DNA of 64,000 bases from Cinclus cinclus (lineage: Eukaryota > Chordata > Aves > Passeriformes > Cinclidae): the NCBI RefSeq assembly GCF_963662255.1, contig NC_085046.1, positions 141,933,762-141,997,761 of the forward strand, given 5' to 3'. Both the position numbers and the translations under genes were made by a program. Each line of letters starts with the position of its first letter. Position 1 is the stretch's first letter. Of this stretch, positions 13,961 through 26,034 are shown one piece after another. A model generated the notes under the pieces. It was not told the origin of the DNA and ran no database searches. It worked only from the letters and a program-made list of their open reading frames with translations.

Positions 13961-15304
13961 TGCTCATGGTGACCATATTAGACTGCTTATTGTCCTCTGA
14001 AAAAGAAATTGTAGACATCTCCTGAGAACAAAACATGCAGTAGGTGGCACAGGAACACATCATATAATGTGTAAGGGGTTTTGAGATGAAGGGTGCAAGA
14101 GCTTTTCCCACCATCTCTACTTGTCTCTCAGGTTCTGCTTTCGTTTCTGCTTCTCACAGGTTCCTACCTGCCAACACACAAAAATTCCACCCGGGGTCCC
14201 AGCTCAGTCCCCTCCCATTTCCTATTGATCACTAAACCCTTCCATGTCAAAACAATCACATTGACTCTGCTGTCACTGTCACCTTAATGTTATACTTGTG
14301 CATTTATTCTTTCTGTACAACAGATATTTTTCCAAAATGGCCCTTTTACTCGAAATTGATACTTACTGATTTCACACCTTGCCTCCTTTCTTAGAACAAA
14401 AAAGGGCTTGAACATAAGAAATCAGAGCAAAATATCCTTTTTTTTGATCTACACTAAAACTACCTCATGAGATTGCTGCTGGTGCACCTCAGAGTTGGCT
14501 CCTCAACAAAAATTGAACTCACAGTCTGCACAAGCCTGGAGAAATCCTGTAGAATATTTTCAAGACTGTTTCCTCTGAAGGCTGTATTGTTTCAATAGCA
14601 CATTTCTCCCAGTCTTCCCTTCCTGTTTGTCAATTCTTGTGAATACAGGGTATTTTAAGAGTCCATCTACTCATGTTACTTATTTGTCTCCACTTTAAGC
14701 CATAACCCTCTGTGATATTACAGTTAATTTCTCTGCCTGTGATTCTATTGCAACCACGAATGGGATTATGATTTTCAGCCCTATGTGTACAGAGAAATTT
14801 CAAAGTATTTCACCTATTACCAATTCCATCTGAACTTTAACGGCTTTTACAATTTTGAGGACACTTATTGTGTATCTGGTGAAACTGATGCTATTCCTTA
14901 ATAGACAAGTGCCCATATCGCATTTTACACTAGTTGTTACTAGACTAATTTGGATCTTGCTCCTTTCTAGCCTGCCTTTAGCCATGTCACTTCCATTACA
15001 GCAGCAAGGCTTGCTATGGACAGAGGGGGATATTATTTAAAAATAGCACAATGTATTTTAAGCCATTTCAGAGCAAGGGTGTGGATATCCCATTCTGGAA
15101 ATGTCAGTAGGTGAAGCATCTACACCATGCCTATGCCACGGCTCTCGTTTTGTCACCCTCTGCATAAAACCGTCCTTCCTTTATCAACAGGACACAGGAC
15201 AGAAGATGATCCGAAGTTCCTCGCGGCCCCTTGCTCCGTGAAGACTGTGATATTTTTGCATACACTCTGCTTGGCGAAACTCTCTTCATCAGACACGATC
15301 GGGG
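13961..15304. other. Intergenic, no gene seen
   Basis: AT-rich sequence leading to the MYC upstream CpG island. GC content rises sharply from about 15,360. No coding signal is found. Confidence 0.6.
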
Positions 15305-15305
15305 C

Positions 15306-15367
15306 TTTTTTTGTTGTTGTTGTTTGTTTTTGTTTGTTTTGCTTTGCTTTGCTTCGGTTTGGTTTTC
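15306..15367 (+). promoter_or_regulatory. T/G-rich FUSE-like tract upstream of MYC
   Basis: This is a 60-bp strand of T with regularly placed G (TTGTTGTTGTTTG, TTTTTGTTTG, GCTTTGCTTTGC). It lies about 1.6 kb upstream of the predicted MYC start. Human MYC has its far-upstream element at about the same distance, a T-rich single-strand site bound by FBP KH domains. The match is one of composition and position, not of exact sequence. Confidence 0.35.
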
Positions 15368-15423
15368 AGGAGGGTGCGGCGGGGCCCGGGAGTCGCGGCT
15401 GCCGCAGGTGGCGGGGCCGCTGG

Positions 15424-15437
15424 CCGGCAGGGGGCGC
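15424..15437 (+). promoter_or_regulatory. Consensus CTCF site upstream of MYC
   Basis: CCGGCAGGGGGCGC matches the vertebrate CTCF core (CC, then CAGGGGGCGC) on the + strand and is flanked by TGG before it and GCTGG after it. It lies about 1.5 kb upstream of the predicted MYC start. A CTCF site about 2 kb upstream of human MYC serves as an enhancer-docking point. That this is the bird counterpart is inferred from motif and position. Confidence 0.65.
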
Positions 15438-15503
15438 GCTGGCCCCGCGGAAGCGGCGCGGCCGCCGTGGGAACCCGGGGGGGCGGCCCGGACGGGGGAC
15501 CCT

Positions 15504-15655
15504 GCTCCGGGATCCCTCCCCGCTCCGGGATCCCTCCCCGCTCCGGGGGTCCCTCCCCGCTCCGGGATCCCTCCCCGCTCCGGGGGTCCCTCCCCGCTCC
15601 GGGGTTCCTCCCCGCTCCGGGGGTCCCTCCCCGCCCGGGGGGTCCCTCCCGCCCC
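15504..15655. repeat. 18-19 bp CCCTC tandem array
   Basis: Seven clear copies and one degenerate copy of GCTCCGGGATCCCTCCCC alternate with a 19-bp form that has GGGGG in place of GGGA. Copies start at 15504, 15522, 15540, 15559, 15577, 15596, 15614 and 15633. Most units carry CCCTCCCC and a CG-rich half. The array opens long meaningless reading frames on both strands. Confidence 0.95.
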
Positions 15656-16536
15656 GAGGGGCGGCCCCGCGTACCGCATCGCAACCCCAAGGGCTCGTGC
15701 TCGCGTGTGCTTAGCAAAACGCTAGGAAGCGGGGAATAAATACACATATAGGCATAGATCATCCTTTCCAGCGGGCTGCCCGTGGTGGGAACGGGAGAGC
15801 CGCCTGGAAGCCTTTATTGGGGCACACGGGGGTGTCCCTCCACCTCCCGCGAGTGCGGAGGCCAGCGCGGGGATGCGGTGGAAGGATGCGGCGGGCGTAG
15901 CTCGTCGGAGGCCGGCGGCTGCCCCGGGGGACGGGAGAACAGCAGGTGCGGGAGCTGCGGGAGGGGGTCGGCGACAGCAGCTGAAGGTTCGCCGGAGACG
16001 GGGTCCCCGCGGGACCCCCCCGCGATGGGAAACGGGGATAGGAGGGAGCTCCCCTCTGCAGCCGCCGCAGCTCCGCGTCGTTCGGGGTTGACGGAAAGGA
16101 GGGAGGTCACCATGGGGCGAGAGGAGATGGTCGGGGTGGGGGCGACACAAGCCACGGCGGAGGCACACGCGGGGACCGCCAAAGGGAGAGCGGCTACAAG
16201 GTGACCCCCGTGGGGCTTTGCCTCCGCCCTCTCCCGGGTTAATCCTCTGCAGACGCCGGCAGAGGCGGGATAATCAAGCGGCGACCGGGTTGGGGGGTGC
16301 CTCAGCTACACACGCTCCTTTGTGCCGGGAGCCCGCGCCTCCCCCGCTGCCCTTCGGCCACCGCTCTGCGCTGCGGGACCGGTTCGCCCTAAGGTGCCGG
16401 AGATTCACCGAGGGGGACGAGGGGCGGGTGAAGCCCCTTCCCGGCCGCCCCCATCGGGGTTACGGCGCTCTGCCTTGCGAGAACGCCAGCGGGAGGAGGG
16501 GAAAGGCGAGGAGCCGCCTTTAATCCCTGCTAGTAA

Positions 16537-16619
16537 TTTTTTTTTTTTTTTTTTTTTACTATGTTTACTTCCGACCTCTCCGTGCGCGGCTCGTAGTAAA
16601 AGAAAAAAAAAAAAAAAAA
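16537..16619. repeat. T21 / A17 inverted repeat upstream of MYC promoter
   Basis: A run of 21 T followed by ACTAT (16,537-16,562) faces GTAGTAAAAG and a run of 17 A (16,593-16,619). The two arms of about 26 bp are nearly perfect reverse complements and enclose about 30 bp of GC-rich spacer. The repeat is an AT-rich island in a CpG island, ending some 325 bp before the predicted transcription start. Confidence 0.9.
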
Positions 16620-16674
16620 CCCAGTAAAATAAATAAAAAGGGCCGCGGAGCGCGGCATTGCTTCTGCCGGCGCA

Positions 16675-16706
16675 GCTCCCTCCCTCCGTCCCTCCCTCCC
16701 GGCGGA
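16675..16706. promoter_or_regulatory. C/T-rich element, quadruplex / i-motif type
   Basis: Repeated CCCTCCCTCC runs give at least four C3 blocks on the + strand, and so G3 blocks on the other. In mammals the MYC NHE III1 / CT element is a similar C/T strand just upstream of the promoter, bound by CNBP, hnRNP K and NM23-H2 and folding as a G-quadruplex. Here the element is about 240-270 bp upstream of the predicted start, so it is an analogue rather than a position-exact match. Confidence 0.5.
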
Positions 16707-16774
16707 GGCGGGGGCAGAGCGCGGCGCGGATCCGAGCGCGGAGCTGCGCGGAGCGGAGCGGAGCGGAGCGGGCT

Positions 16775-16796
16775 CCCCTCGGAGCGCGCCCTCCCG
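16775..16796 (+). promoter_or_regulatory. Proximal CCCTC direct repeat (CTCF-type)
   Basis: Two CCCTC motifs start at 16776 and 16789, 13 bp apart, in the setting CCCCTCGGAGCGCGCCCTCC. CTCF was first described as a factor binding regularly spaced CCCTC repeats in the 5' flank of chicken c-myc. These repeats fit that position and spacing. Confidence 0.55.
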
Positions 16797-16911
16797 CGGA
16801 TGGGACAGTGCGGAGCCTGCGCGTCTGCCGGGGGGGGGCGGGCGGGAGCGCGGCGGGGCCCCGCGGTGCTGCCCCCGCCCCGCGGGCAGCTCCCCCGCCC
16901 CTCGCCGGTCC

Positions 16912-16917
16912 TTTAAA
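16912..16917 (+). promoter_or_regulatory. TTTAAA box, MYC core promoter
   Basis: TTTAAA lies in the setting GGTCCTTTAAAGGAGG directly after GC boxes (CCCCGCCCC and CCCCCGCCCC). A start about 30 bp downstream falls on the initiator-like TATTCAATCC near 16,945. This is the best core promoter candidate. An AT-rich stretch at 16,623-16,639 (AAATAAATAAAAAGG) could serve an upstream start. Confidence 0.5.
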
Positions 16918-16944
16918 GGAGGAAAAGCAACTAAACTTCTATTC

Positions 16945-17206
16945 AATCCTATAGCGCGCCGCGCCACCCCGGACCAGCGACCGACCGCGCCGGGAGGCGG
17001 CTGCTCCGCCGCTCCGTGGGGTTTATCAAACCGTGGTGGGAGGAAGAGAAGAGACCTACGTTCTCCCGGCGTTTTGTCTATCTTTTTATTTTTTTTCTCC
17101 TTTCTGGCGGTTCTTTTTATCATCTACCCATTTATCCTTCGTTGTTTCTGTACCGCCTGCAATAATCGCCTCGCTACGTCTCGCAGCTGGCGCGTTGGAG
17201 AAGCCG
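16945..17206 (+). other. MYC: MYC exon 1 (5' leader)
   Basis: The exon runs from the initiator-like site to the donor GAAGCCG|GTGAGT. It contains no ATG. After a TAG at 16,952-16,954 the frame is open for 84 codons and splices in phase to the exon 2 leader (GCA CCA GCC GCC GCG) and then the MYC ATG, so non-AUG starts could yield N-terminally extended MYC. The best placed are a GTG at 17,033 (A at -3, G at +4) and a TTG at 17,195 (G at -3, G at +4). Human exon 1 uses a CTG near its 3' end; no in-frame CTG is seen here. A long pyrimidine stretch fills 17,080-17,150. Confidence 0.75.
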
Positions 17207-17472
17207 GTGAGTTGCGGTGCTCTTCGCTTCCCATCACTCGGTTCCCGCGGTTGTGGCGTTTGGATTGACACGGGCTGGTGACACCCGGGCTGCTGGCGGG
17301 GCTGCGCTCCGTGGACGTGGATACCGACGGACGCTCTCCTCTGCCGGGGCTCTCGCGTTCCCATCCTTTTCCTTTTGAGCGTATTTTAATTTAATTTTTT
17401 TGGGGGAGGGGAGCATTTGCTTCTCGCGTATCCGCGGGCAGGGTATGATTGTTGCATACGTTGCTTATATAC

Positions 17473-17496
17473 ACATATATATGCGGGTATATATGT
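17473..17496. repeat. Inverted repeat in MYC intron 1
   Basis: Perfect 9-bp arms ACATATATA and TATATATGT surround a 6-base loop (TGCGGG). They sit in a longer alternating purine-pyrimidine stretch, 17,465-17,505, of a type prone to cruciform or Z-DNA formation. Confidence 0.85.
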
Positions 17497-17622
17497 ATAC
17501 ATGACAAGATTTGGCAAAGTTTGCCAAGGTCGCCGCTTGTCCCCGCGCAGTGCCAGCACGCCCAGGTGGGTGGCTGAGGAACAGCCCGGCTCCCGGCTGG
17601 AAGCCGCCGGGTGCTCGGCACC

Positions 17623-17634
17623 CTTTCCCGCCGG
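17623..17634 (+). promoter_or_regulatory. E2F-like site in MYC intron 1
   Basis: TTTCCCGCCGGG matches the E2F consensus TTTSSCGC. Mammalian MYC has an E2F site just upstream of the P2 start, whereas this one is in intron 1. The motif is short, so function is uncertain. Confidence 0.3.
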
Positions 17635-17878
17635 GACACGGGATAGGGATGGCGCTGCGGTCCCGGGAGGGAAGGAGCTCCGTGCCGGAGCAGTGCCCTA
17701 TATCAGCAGCGGCGGCGGGGAGCCGAGCTGAGCCCAGCCGAGCCGGGCGGCTGGACTGCCGCAGCCCCTCCGGGGGAGCGGGGAGGGTGGTCCGGGAACC
17801 TATCCCCTCGGTAGGTCAGGTCGCGCCGCCCGATTGTCCCGCCGCACTAAGAACGGGGTGAAAAAGGGTCGTGGGGAA

Positions 17879-17931
17879 TTTTTTTTGTTACTATAATTAT
17901 TATGTGTATATATATATTTTTTTTTTTTTAA
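17879..17931. repeat. T/A-rich tract in MYC intron 1
   Basis: Two T runs flank a TATATATAT core in otherwise GC-rich intron. It ends about 145 bp upstream of the exon 2 acceptor. Confidence 0.85.
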
Positions 17932-18010
17932 CTAAACCCGACTGCGCATTTCCTTGCCGGCGCGGCGTGGCGAGCCGGGAGGGAGCGCTGCGCACCGGGG
18001 GGGCCGGTAG

Positions 18011-20403
<2,393 letters not shown>

Positions 20404-20422
20404 GAACTTTTGAGCATCACTT

Positions 20423-20428
20423 AATAAA
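20423..20428 (+). terminator. Stop-proximal AATAAA, probably cryptic
   Basis: AATAAA lies 20 bases after the MYC stop codon. Use would leave a UTR of about 40 bases without AU-rich elements. No clear U/GU-rich downstream element follows. Confidence 0.25.
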
Positions 20429-20785
20429 ATGCAAACTAGACTGAAATGATGATAAAAATTTAATGATTCTATTATCTCTCATGAACTACACAGTCCATCA
20501 AGTATGGAACTATTGCAACTGCATGCTGCGCGATTTAACTTGAGACTACACAACCTTGGCTGGATCTCCCAAGGGTTTGGCCAGAACCTCAAAACTGCCT
20601 CATAATTGATACTTTGGACGTAAGGGATGATGGGACATTCTTCATGCTTGGGGATGAAGTCTTCAATTTTTTTCTTTTAAAATTTTGTATTTAAGGCATT
20701 TTTTTCATACAAGAATCCAAAAGAAAAAAGTTGTCCCCAGTTTGCTGTATATATTTACACATCATATTGCCATGTAAATACCTTT

Positions 20786-20791
20786 AATAAA
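20786..20791 (+). terminator. MYC: MYC poly(A) signal 1
   Basis: AATAAA in the setting CTTTAATAAAGCCTTTATAG, matching the first of the two conserved human MYC poly(A) signals in order and flanks. Confidence 0.75.
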
Positions 20792-20946
20792 GCCTTTATA
20801 GAAAAATGTGCAACATTAATACACAACAGTTGTGGCAACTGGATTTATACTTGTCTTGAACTTCTGTGCCATAACATTTCACAATTTTGTTTTTTATTTA
20901 AGTACTTTTTTCCTTTTAAAAATGATTTTTATTTTGTTTTTAGATA

Positions 20947-20952
20947 AATAAA
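20947..20952 (+). terminator. MYC: MYC poly(A) signal 2
   Basis: AATAAA in the setting TTTTTAGATAAATAAATATT, about 160 bp after the first signal. This is the spacing and context of the distal human MYC signal. Confidence 0.7.
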
Positions 20953-20985
20953 TATTTGCCCAAAATATAATTAGCTAAATCCTGT

Positions 20986-23900
20986 GTAAAGATTTCACTT
21001 TGTCTCCCACTATAGTCATTAGATGTTTTTTTTTTCCCATGACTTTCTTTTTTCTTTTATCGTGGCAGTGACCTGACTGGAGTCAAAGGGGGGTGTGGGG
21101 ATGAGGGGACATGGTGATAATTTTGCAGCTTTGTAGGGACTAGTTTTGTGCTCTCACTCCATCTCTTGATTCAAGTGGATAAAACTGTTGGTCTACTGTG
21201 CCCTGTCAATTCAACTTGCCTTGCCACCAGGTCCTCAATTTGTGTGGTGGTAGCAATGCCTGTGTTGGTCATGGTCATCAGCCTGCTGAAAGTGAAGCTG
21301 GAGTGGTGTATTTTCTCACTGATCACACCAGTTCTATAGGCTCTGCATTCCTTCCACATACATATAATTACTTTTTCAGGGCATGACCTTCATTCGGTGC
21401 TAGGGACAAAGCCATGTACTTTGAGGACTGCTTTGTAGTAAGCTCACCTTAATTGCTTCCTGTTTGATTTTAACAGAAGTTAAAGAGGATAAGAAAATAA
21501 CCTGAGATGATGAGTGTTGAAGTGGTTAAAACAACAGCGGTTTCCCTTTTTAAGTACTGAAATCAGCAGAGCCAATCTTCTTGGTCAAACACCTTAACAC
21601 TTTATTAATGTGAATAGTTGCTTGGGATTTCAGGGGATACAAAGTTGAAGGACACAGAGAAGGGAGCAAAGGAAAAGGAGAGCTATTTTTTCACTTGAAG
21701 AATATTCTGGGACAGATTTGTAACATTTACCAGACATTAAATAATATTTGCATTCAGGACTTGTCTCATGATCAGCTTCTGATGGGTCATAAGTTACCTG
21801 CTTGATAAAGCTGGGAAGATTAGATTTGATCCTTTCTCCCCTTTTCACCCTCTTAGCACCACTTTGGTCATGACTTCAGCAACAAATCAAAGAGCCCTTT
21901 GATGTGGAGGAAGAATGTGTTTTTCAAAACTTGGGCCTTGCACTTTTTTCATAATTCCCGTTAAATACATATTTGCTTATTAGAGGAGCAGTGCTCCCAG
22001 ACAGCACCAGTGCCAGTCGTTGAACTGGGGCCAGGGGTTCAGGTTTTTCTATTGCTTTTGAGTTCAGAGTGGGAGGAGGAATGATTGGGTGTGGGCATAT
22101 GTGGGATAGGGGCAGGTAGCACCATGTAGACAGGGGGGGTGCCAAAGGTCTCTCATCTACAAAGCCCTGGGTAACTGTCTCAACACTCTTCTATGAGGGA
22201 GTTTGAAAAGAAGGTAGGTGTGTAAATCCTATTTGATGGAAGGCTTTAGGTGTTTGAAGGTTTCTTGGGCGGGGGAAAACACCCTGTTCTGTTGGAAAAA
22301 CGGGACAAAGCAAGATTTTTTTTTTTTTTTTTTTAATCTCCCTCTGGGTAGCTGGGTTTATAGAAGTGGTCTGCAGTTGGTTTTTTTCCGGTATGTGATT
22401 CAGATACTCACTTATGAGGAAAAAGAATTATATGAAATGAAACTGTTGATTGTATCTGAACTGTAAATCAGGACAACTTGCAGTTATGAATAAAGTTAAA
22501 GTTCTGCCTTTTATTAGACAGGATATCTAATTTTAAAAATACATTAATTTAACTTGGCTTTTGGTGTGCTCCCTATTTTAGATATTCCTTCAGAACAGAA
22601 GCAAGATGTTCTTCAAGAATTTATAATTGCAACCCCATCCTCCAAAATAAACCAGGAGGTGTAGATCCATCCACAAAACCTGAAAAATATGTCACCTTTG
22701 AGTTCTATATGTTTCATATGGAAACTCAAAACCTGTTGTGTTTCATATGTTAACAAAACCCCTTGGCTTTTTCCTGTTAAATGAGGCTACACCACAATGA
22801 TTAATGAACCTCTTCTTATTTGTCAGCTTCTTATTTCATTTGGAGAATGGTTTTGGGTTTTTCTTCTGTCTGCAGGAAGTCCTTAGTCTTTTGATGAATA
22901 GGATGGATAGTTGCAGTCATTTAATTTCTTCCTCTCAACTTCAAATTGAGCATCAGTTCTTCTACTCTTTCCCACTGGAAAACAAACCATGATCTAAAAA
23001 TATATGGTTTTATGGGATGACACTTCATGTTTATGACATTTCTTACTTTGTTGTAGGATTGCAAAGTACCTAAACAATGCAATTAAAAAAAATAAAACAG
23101 CCTGTGGGTACAGGATTAAGAAACCTCTTCTGATCATTAAATTGCTGCTGGAATAAAGAAGAATGTGACTTCCACTTTCCATCTCCTCACCAGAGATTAA
23201 CACATTCAGAAGACACAAACATTTCACAGGAGTTTCTGGGCTGGATTCAGTTAGTAGTGCATTGTATCTGGATAGGAAGGTGTTGGGTTTTGCTGCTGTT
23301 TTGGATCAATAGAGGAGATAAACTTACAAAAGCAGCATCTGAGCCTTGAAATGAAATGCAGAATTTACAGTGCTTGCCAAACAGCTGTACCAAAGTATTG
23401 TACTTGAAATACGTTGTACTTGAAATACAAGGAGCATTTTTAGCTTCACTTCTCTGCTCCTTTACTTTCACAGGACACTTCAAGCTACTCCTCTTCCAGA
23501 AGAACTTCGGGCAAAACATGGCATCAAAGGAAACTAGAAACAAACCATTGGGGTGAAAATAAAATTTCCTTTATCCTCACTGGTTTAATTTAATTAAATA
23601 CCAACTTCGAGGATTTCATCTTCATTTTTATTCTTGTGCTTAAATTTTGTCTTCCCAGCCAAGTTATCAGGTAAACGGCTTCAGTGTTTCAGTACAGAAT
23701 GTGCCAGGGGAGAACTACGATGTATAAAAGAACCCCCGTCTGCTTAGTTCAGCTCCCACTGGAATCTGTAGAAATTCCAAGTTTCTTCCAGAGAAACAGA
23801 TTTGCACCAGAGGAGGATGCTCTTGAAAATTTTATCACTACCTATAAAGAAATCACTTTACTTGTCCCTACGTAAGCAGTCTTGCTCATGAAGCACTTTG

Positions 23901-24688
23901 CAACCCTTGCAGGCGGTTGAGAGGTAACAAACATTTCATCAGAGTTGCGTGAAAGGGAGAATTTCAGGTAAGTGGAGTAGAGTAACTGTAAACTGGAAAT
24001 AAGCCAGGCCACTGCAGCTGAAATCTGAATTTATTCAAAACAGAAGGTAGAGGTGGTTGTTTCATCTACAGAGATGAACCATCTCCTAATAAGTTGGATT
24101 TGTTTCTTTATTTTATTGATTTGTGTTAGAATCATCTGCCAATGAATTAACAGAAAAATAAAACTAAACTATAAGTGGTCCTAACAGGGGCAGACAGCTG
24201 GGGGAGAGACTCAGAATTTACTTCCTAGCTTACAGGTTTGCTATTCCTACATTTTAAAAGGACACCTATGGATGCTTCTGAAAAATGGCTTCTGCAACTT
24301 ATCTATCTCATTTCTTGATTTCACTTTTTTTTTCCCCCAGGCAAGTTTAGACCTCAGCTGTGTGGAAACAGCAAGGGTAAACCAGGGCTTAGTCCTCAGT
24401 CAGCAGAGCCTGATTTCACTTCCAGTACAAAACATTTGATGTTCAGCAGGTTTTACACACCTTTGCATCATTTAGTCATCTCAGGCACAACTATAAATGT
24501 CAGTGGGGACAGGCAGTAAAAAATGTTATCCAAGATTCAGAGTACCAGCTAGAAAGTCAAAGGGGATTTTTTTTTTTCCTAATTTAACCAATCATCTTCT
24601 ACATAGATTTTGAGCAAAGGGAAAGTGCAAGAATCTGGAGCACTTGCTTAAAGCAGTGGATTCCATCATATACGTAATTCCCTTTATA
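20986..24688. other. Intergenic downstream of MYC, no gene seen
   Basis: No coding signal. A T19 run is at 22,316-22,334 and an AT-rich palindrome (ATTTAATTAAAT) lies near 23,588. Open frames are short. Confidence 0.65.
22316..22334. repeat. Poly(T) run, T19
   Basis: Nineteen consecutive T residues, with no element attached. Confidence 0.95.
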
Positions 24689-25345
24689 GAGCCATAGAAT
24701 TGTTTAGGTCGGAAAAGTCTTTAAGATCATTGAGTCCAACCACTAGCCCAGCACTGGCAAATCCACCATTAATCCATATCCACAAGTGCTGCACCTGCAC
24801 GTCTTTTAAATCCCTCCAGGGATGGTAACTCAGCTGTCTGTCAACCAACACCCCCAGGTCCTATTCCACTGGGAAGAAAATACTGGCCCCAATACTGGAC
24901 CATGGGGAACACCACTTGTAACTGAATTTAACTGTACTCACCATCATTCTTATCTAACCAGATTTTTACCCAGTGAAGAGTGCATATGTCCAAGCCATAA
25001 ACACTCAGTTTTTTCCAGGAGAATGCTGTGAAAGATGCAGTGTCAAAGGCTTTGCTAATGCCTAGGCAGACATCACAGCCTTTCCTGCATCCACTAAGTG
25101 GGCCACCTTGGCATTGAAGGAGATCAGGTTGGTCAAGCAGGACCTGCCTTACATAAATCCTTGCTGGCTGGGCCTGATTCCCTTGTCCTGTACATGTCAG
25201 CTGATGTCACTCAGGATGATCTGCTCCATAGTCTTCTAGACACTAAGGTCACACTGAGGGCATGTGCTTCCCCAGAGCCTCCTTCCAGCCCTTCTTGCAG
25301 ATGTGCCTCATGAAAGAGTTGCAGTCACTGTGCTCCCAGGGGGGG
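24689..25345 (-). mobile_element. CR1 LINE fragment
   Basis: The + strand reads as reverse-complement CR1: CATAGAATTGTTTAGGTCGG, TTGAGTCCAACCACTAGCCC, CCAGGGATGGTAACTCAGCT, then a deeper ORF2-derived portion (TGGGGAACACCACTTGTAAC, CACTAAGTGGGCCACCTTGG, AAATCCTTGCTGGCTGGGCC). An internal part is missing after GGGATGGTAACTCAGCTG. The copy is more diverged than the others. The 3' boundary on the + strand is approximate and could extend to about 25,480. Confidence 0.85.
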
Positions 25346-26034
25346 AGCTGGTTTGGGTGGGACCCTGGCCAGGCAGTCACAATATCAGCTTCAATTGGTT
25401 TGTACTGTAATACAAGCACTTTTTCAAGCCCAAGCAGCTTGTCTTCAAGTGTGGCCAGACTCCACCTCCCTAGCAAATGAGATTATTTTTTTCTGATAAT
25501 GATGAGTATGACCTTTGGTGCTGAACATTAATGCATATGAAAAAGCATTATTGGCCACTTGCCAGAACTATTCAATATTTGTAGTTACTGAGCAAACCTT
25601 GCTTCAGGTTGCCACCAATGCATGGAAGCCCAAGGTACAAGGCACTTCTGCATGGTCCTGCTTGAAACCATCAGACACAGAGGAGACGTCACTGGCTGGG
25701 AGTGGACCCATACAGCTCAGGCTGACTGAAGTATCTTATTCCGACAAGCACTTTTTCCAGTTTCCAGTTTGATACAGGAATTGTAGAGTTATTAATTTTT
25801 TCTAGACAAGTCTGGGAGAAAGCAGCTAGTTCCTGACATTATGTGTTATGGTGATTACATTTTATTGCTAAATTCACCCTTCACATACATCTGTCTATGG
25901 ATCTTCCATGGCTACTTTTCTGTTGAAAACACTTCCATTCAAGGCAAAATCTGTCCTGCCACCATGTGTAATTTCCATCACAAGCTTCTATGTCCCAATT
26001 ACATGGAATTATGTTTTCCAGATAGGATCAAAAA
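25346..26034. other. Intergenic, no gene seen
   Basis: Apart from possible further CR1-derived sequence up to about 25,480, nothing is recognised. Confidence 0.55.

Larger units (their letters stand above)
20404..20985 (+). other. MYC: MYC 3' UTR
   Basis: The UTR is AU-rich, with ATTTA pentamers at 20,689 and 20,896 and others nearby, as expected for an unstable message. Two blocks resemble the human MYC 3' UTR as I recall it: ACACAACCTTGGCTG near 20,548, and CTTTAATAAA followed by TTTATAG near 20,782. The last block (TTTTTATTTAAGTAC onward) also parallels the human end. The end near 20,985 is estimated from the second poly(A) signal. Confidence 0.8.

Noticed and set aside
15127..15762. Five overlapping open frames of 142-195 codons upstream of MYC
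   Set aside because: They run through the 18-19 bp tandem array and differ only by frame. The sequence is regulatory CpG island, not coding.
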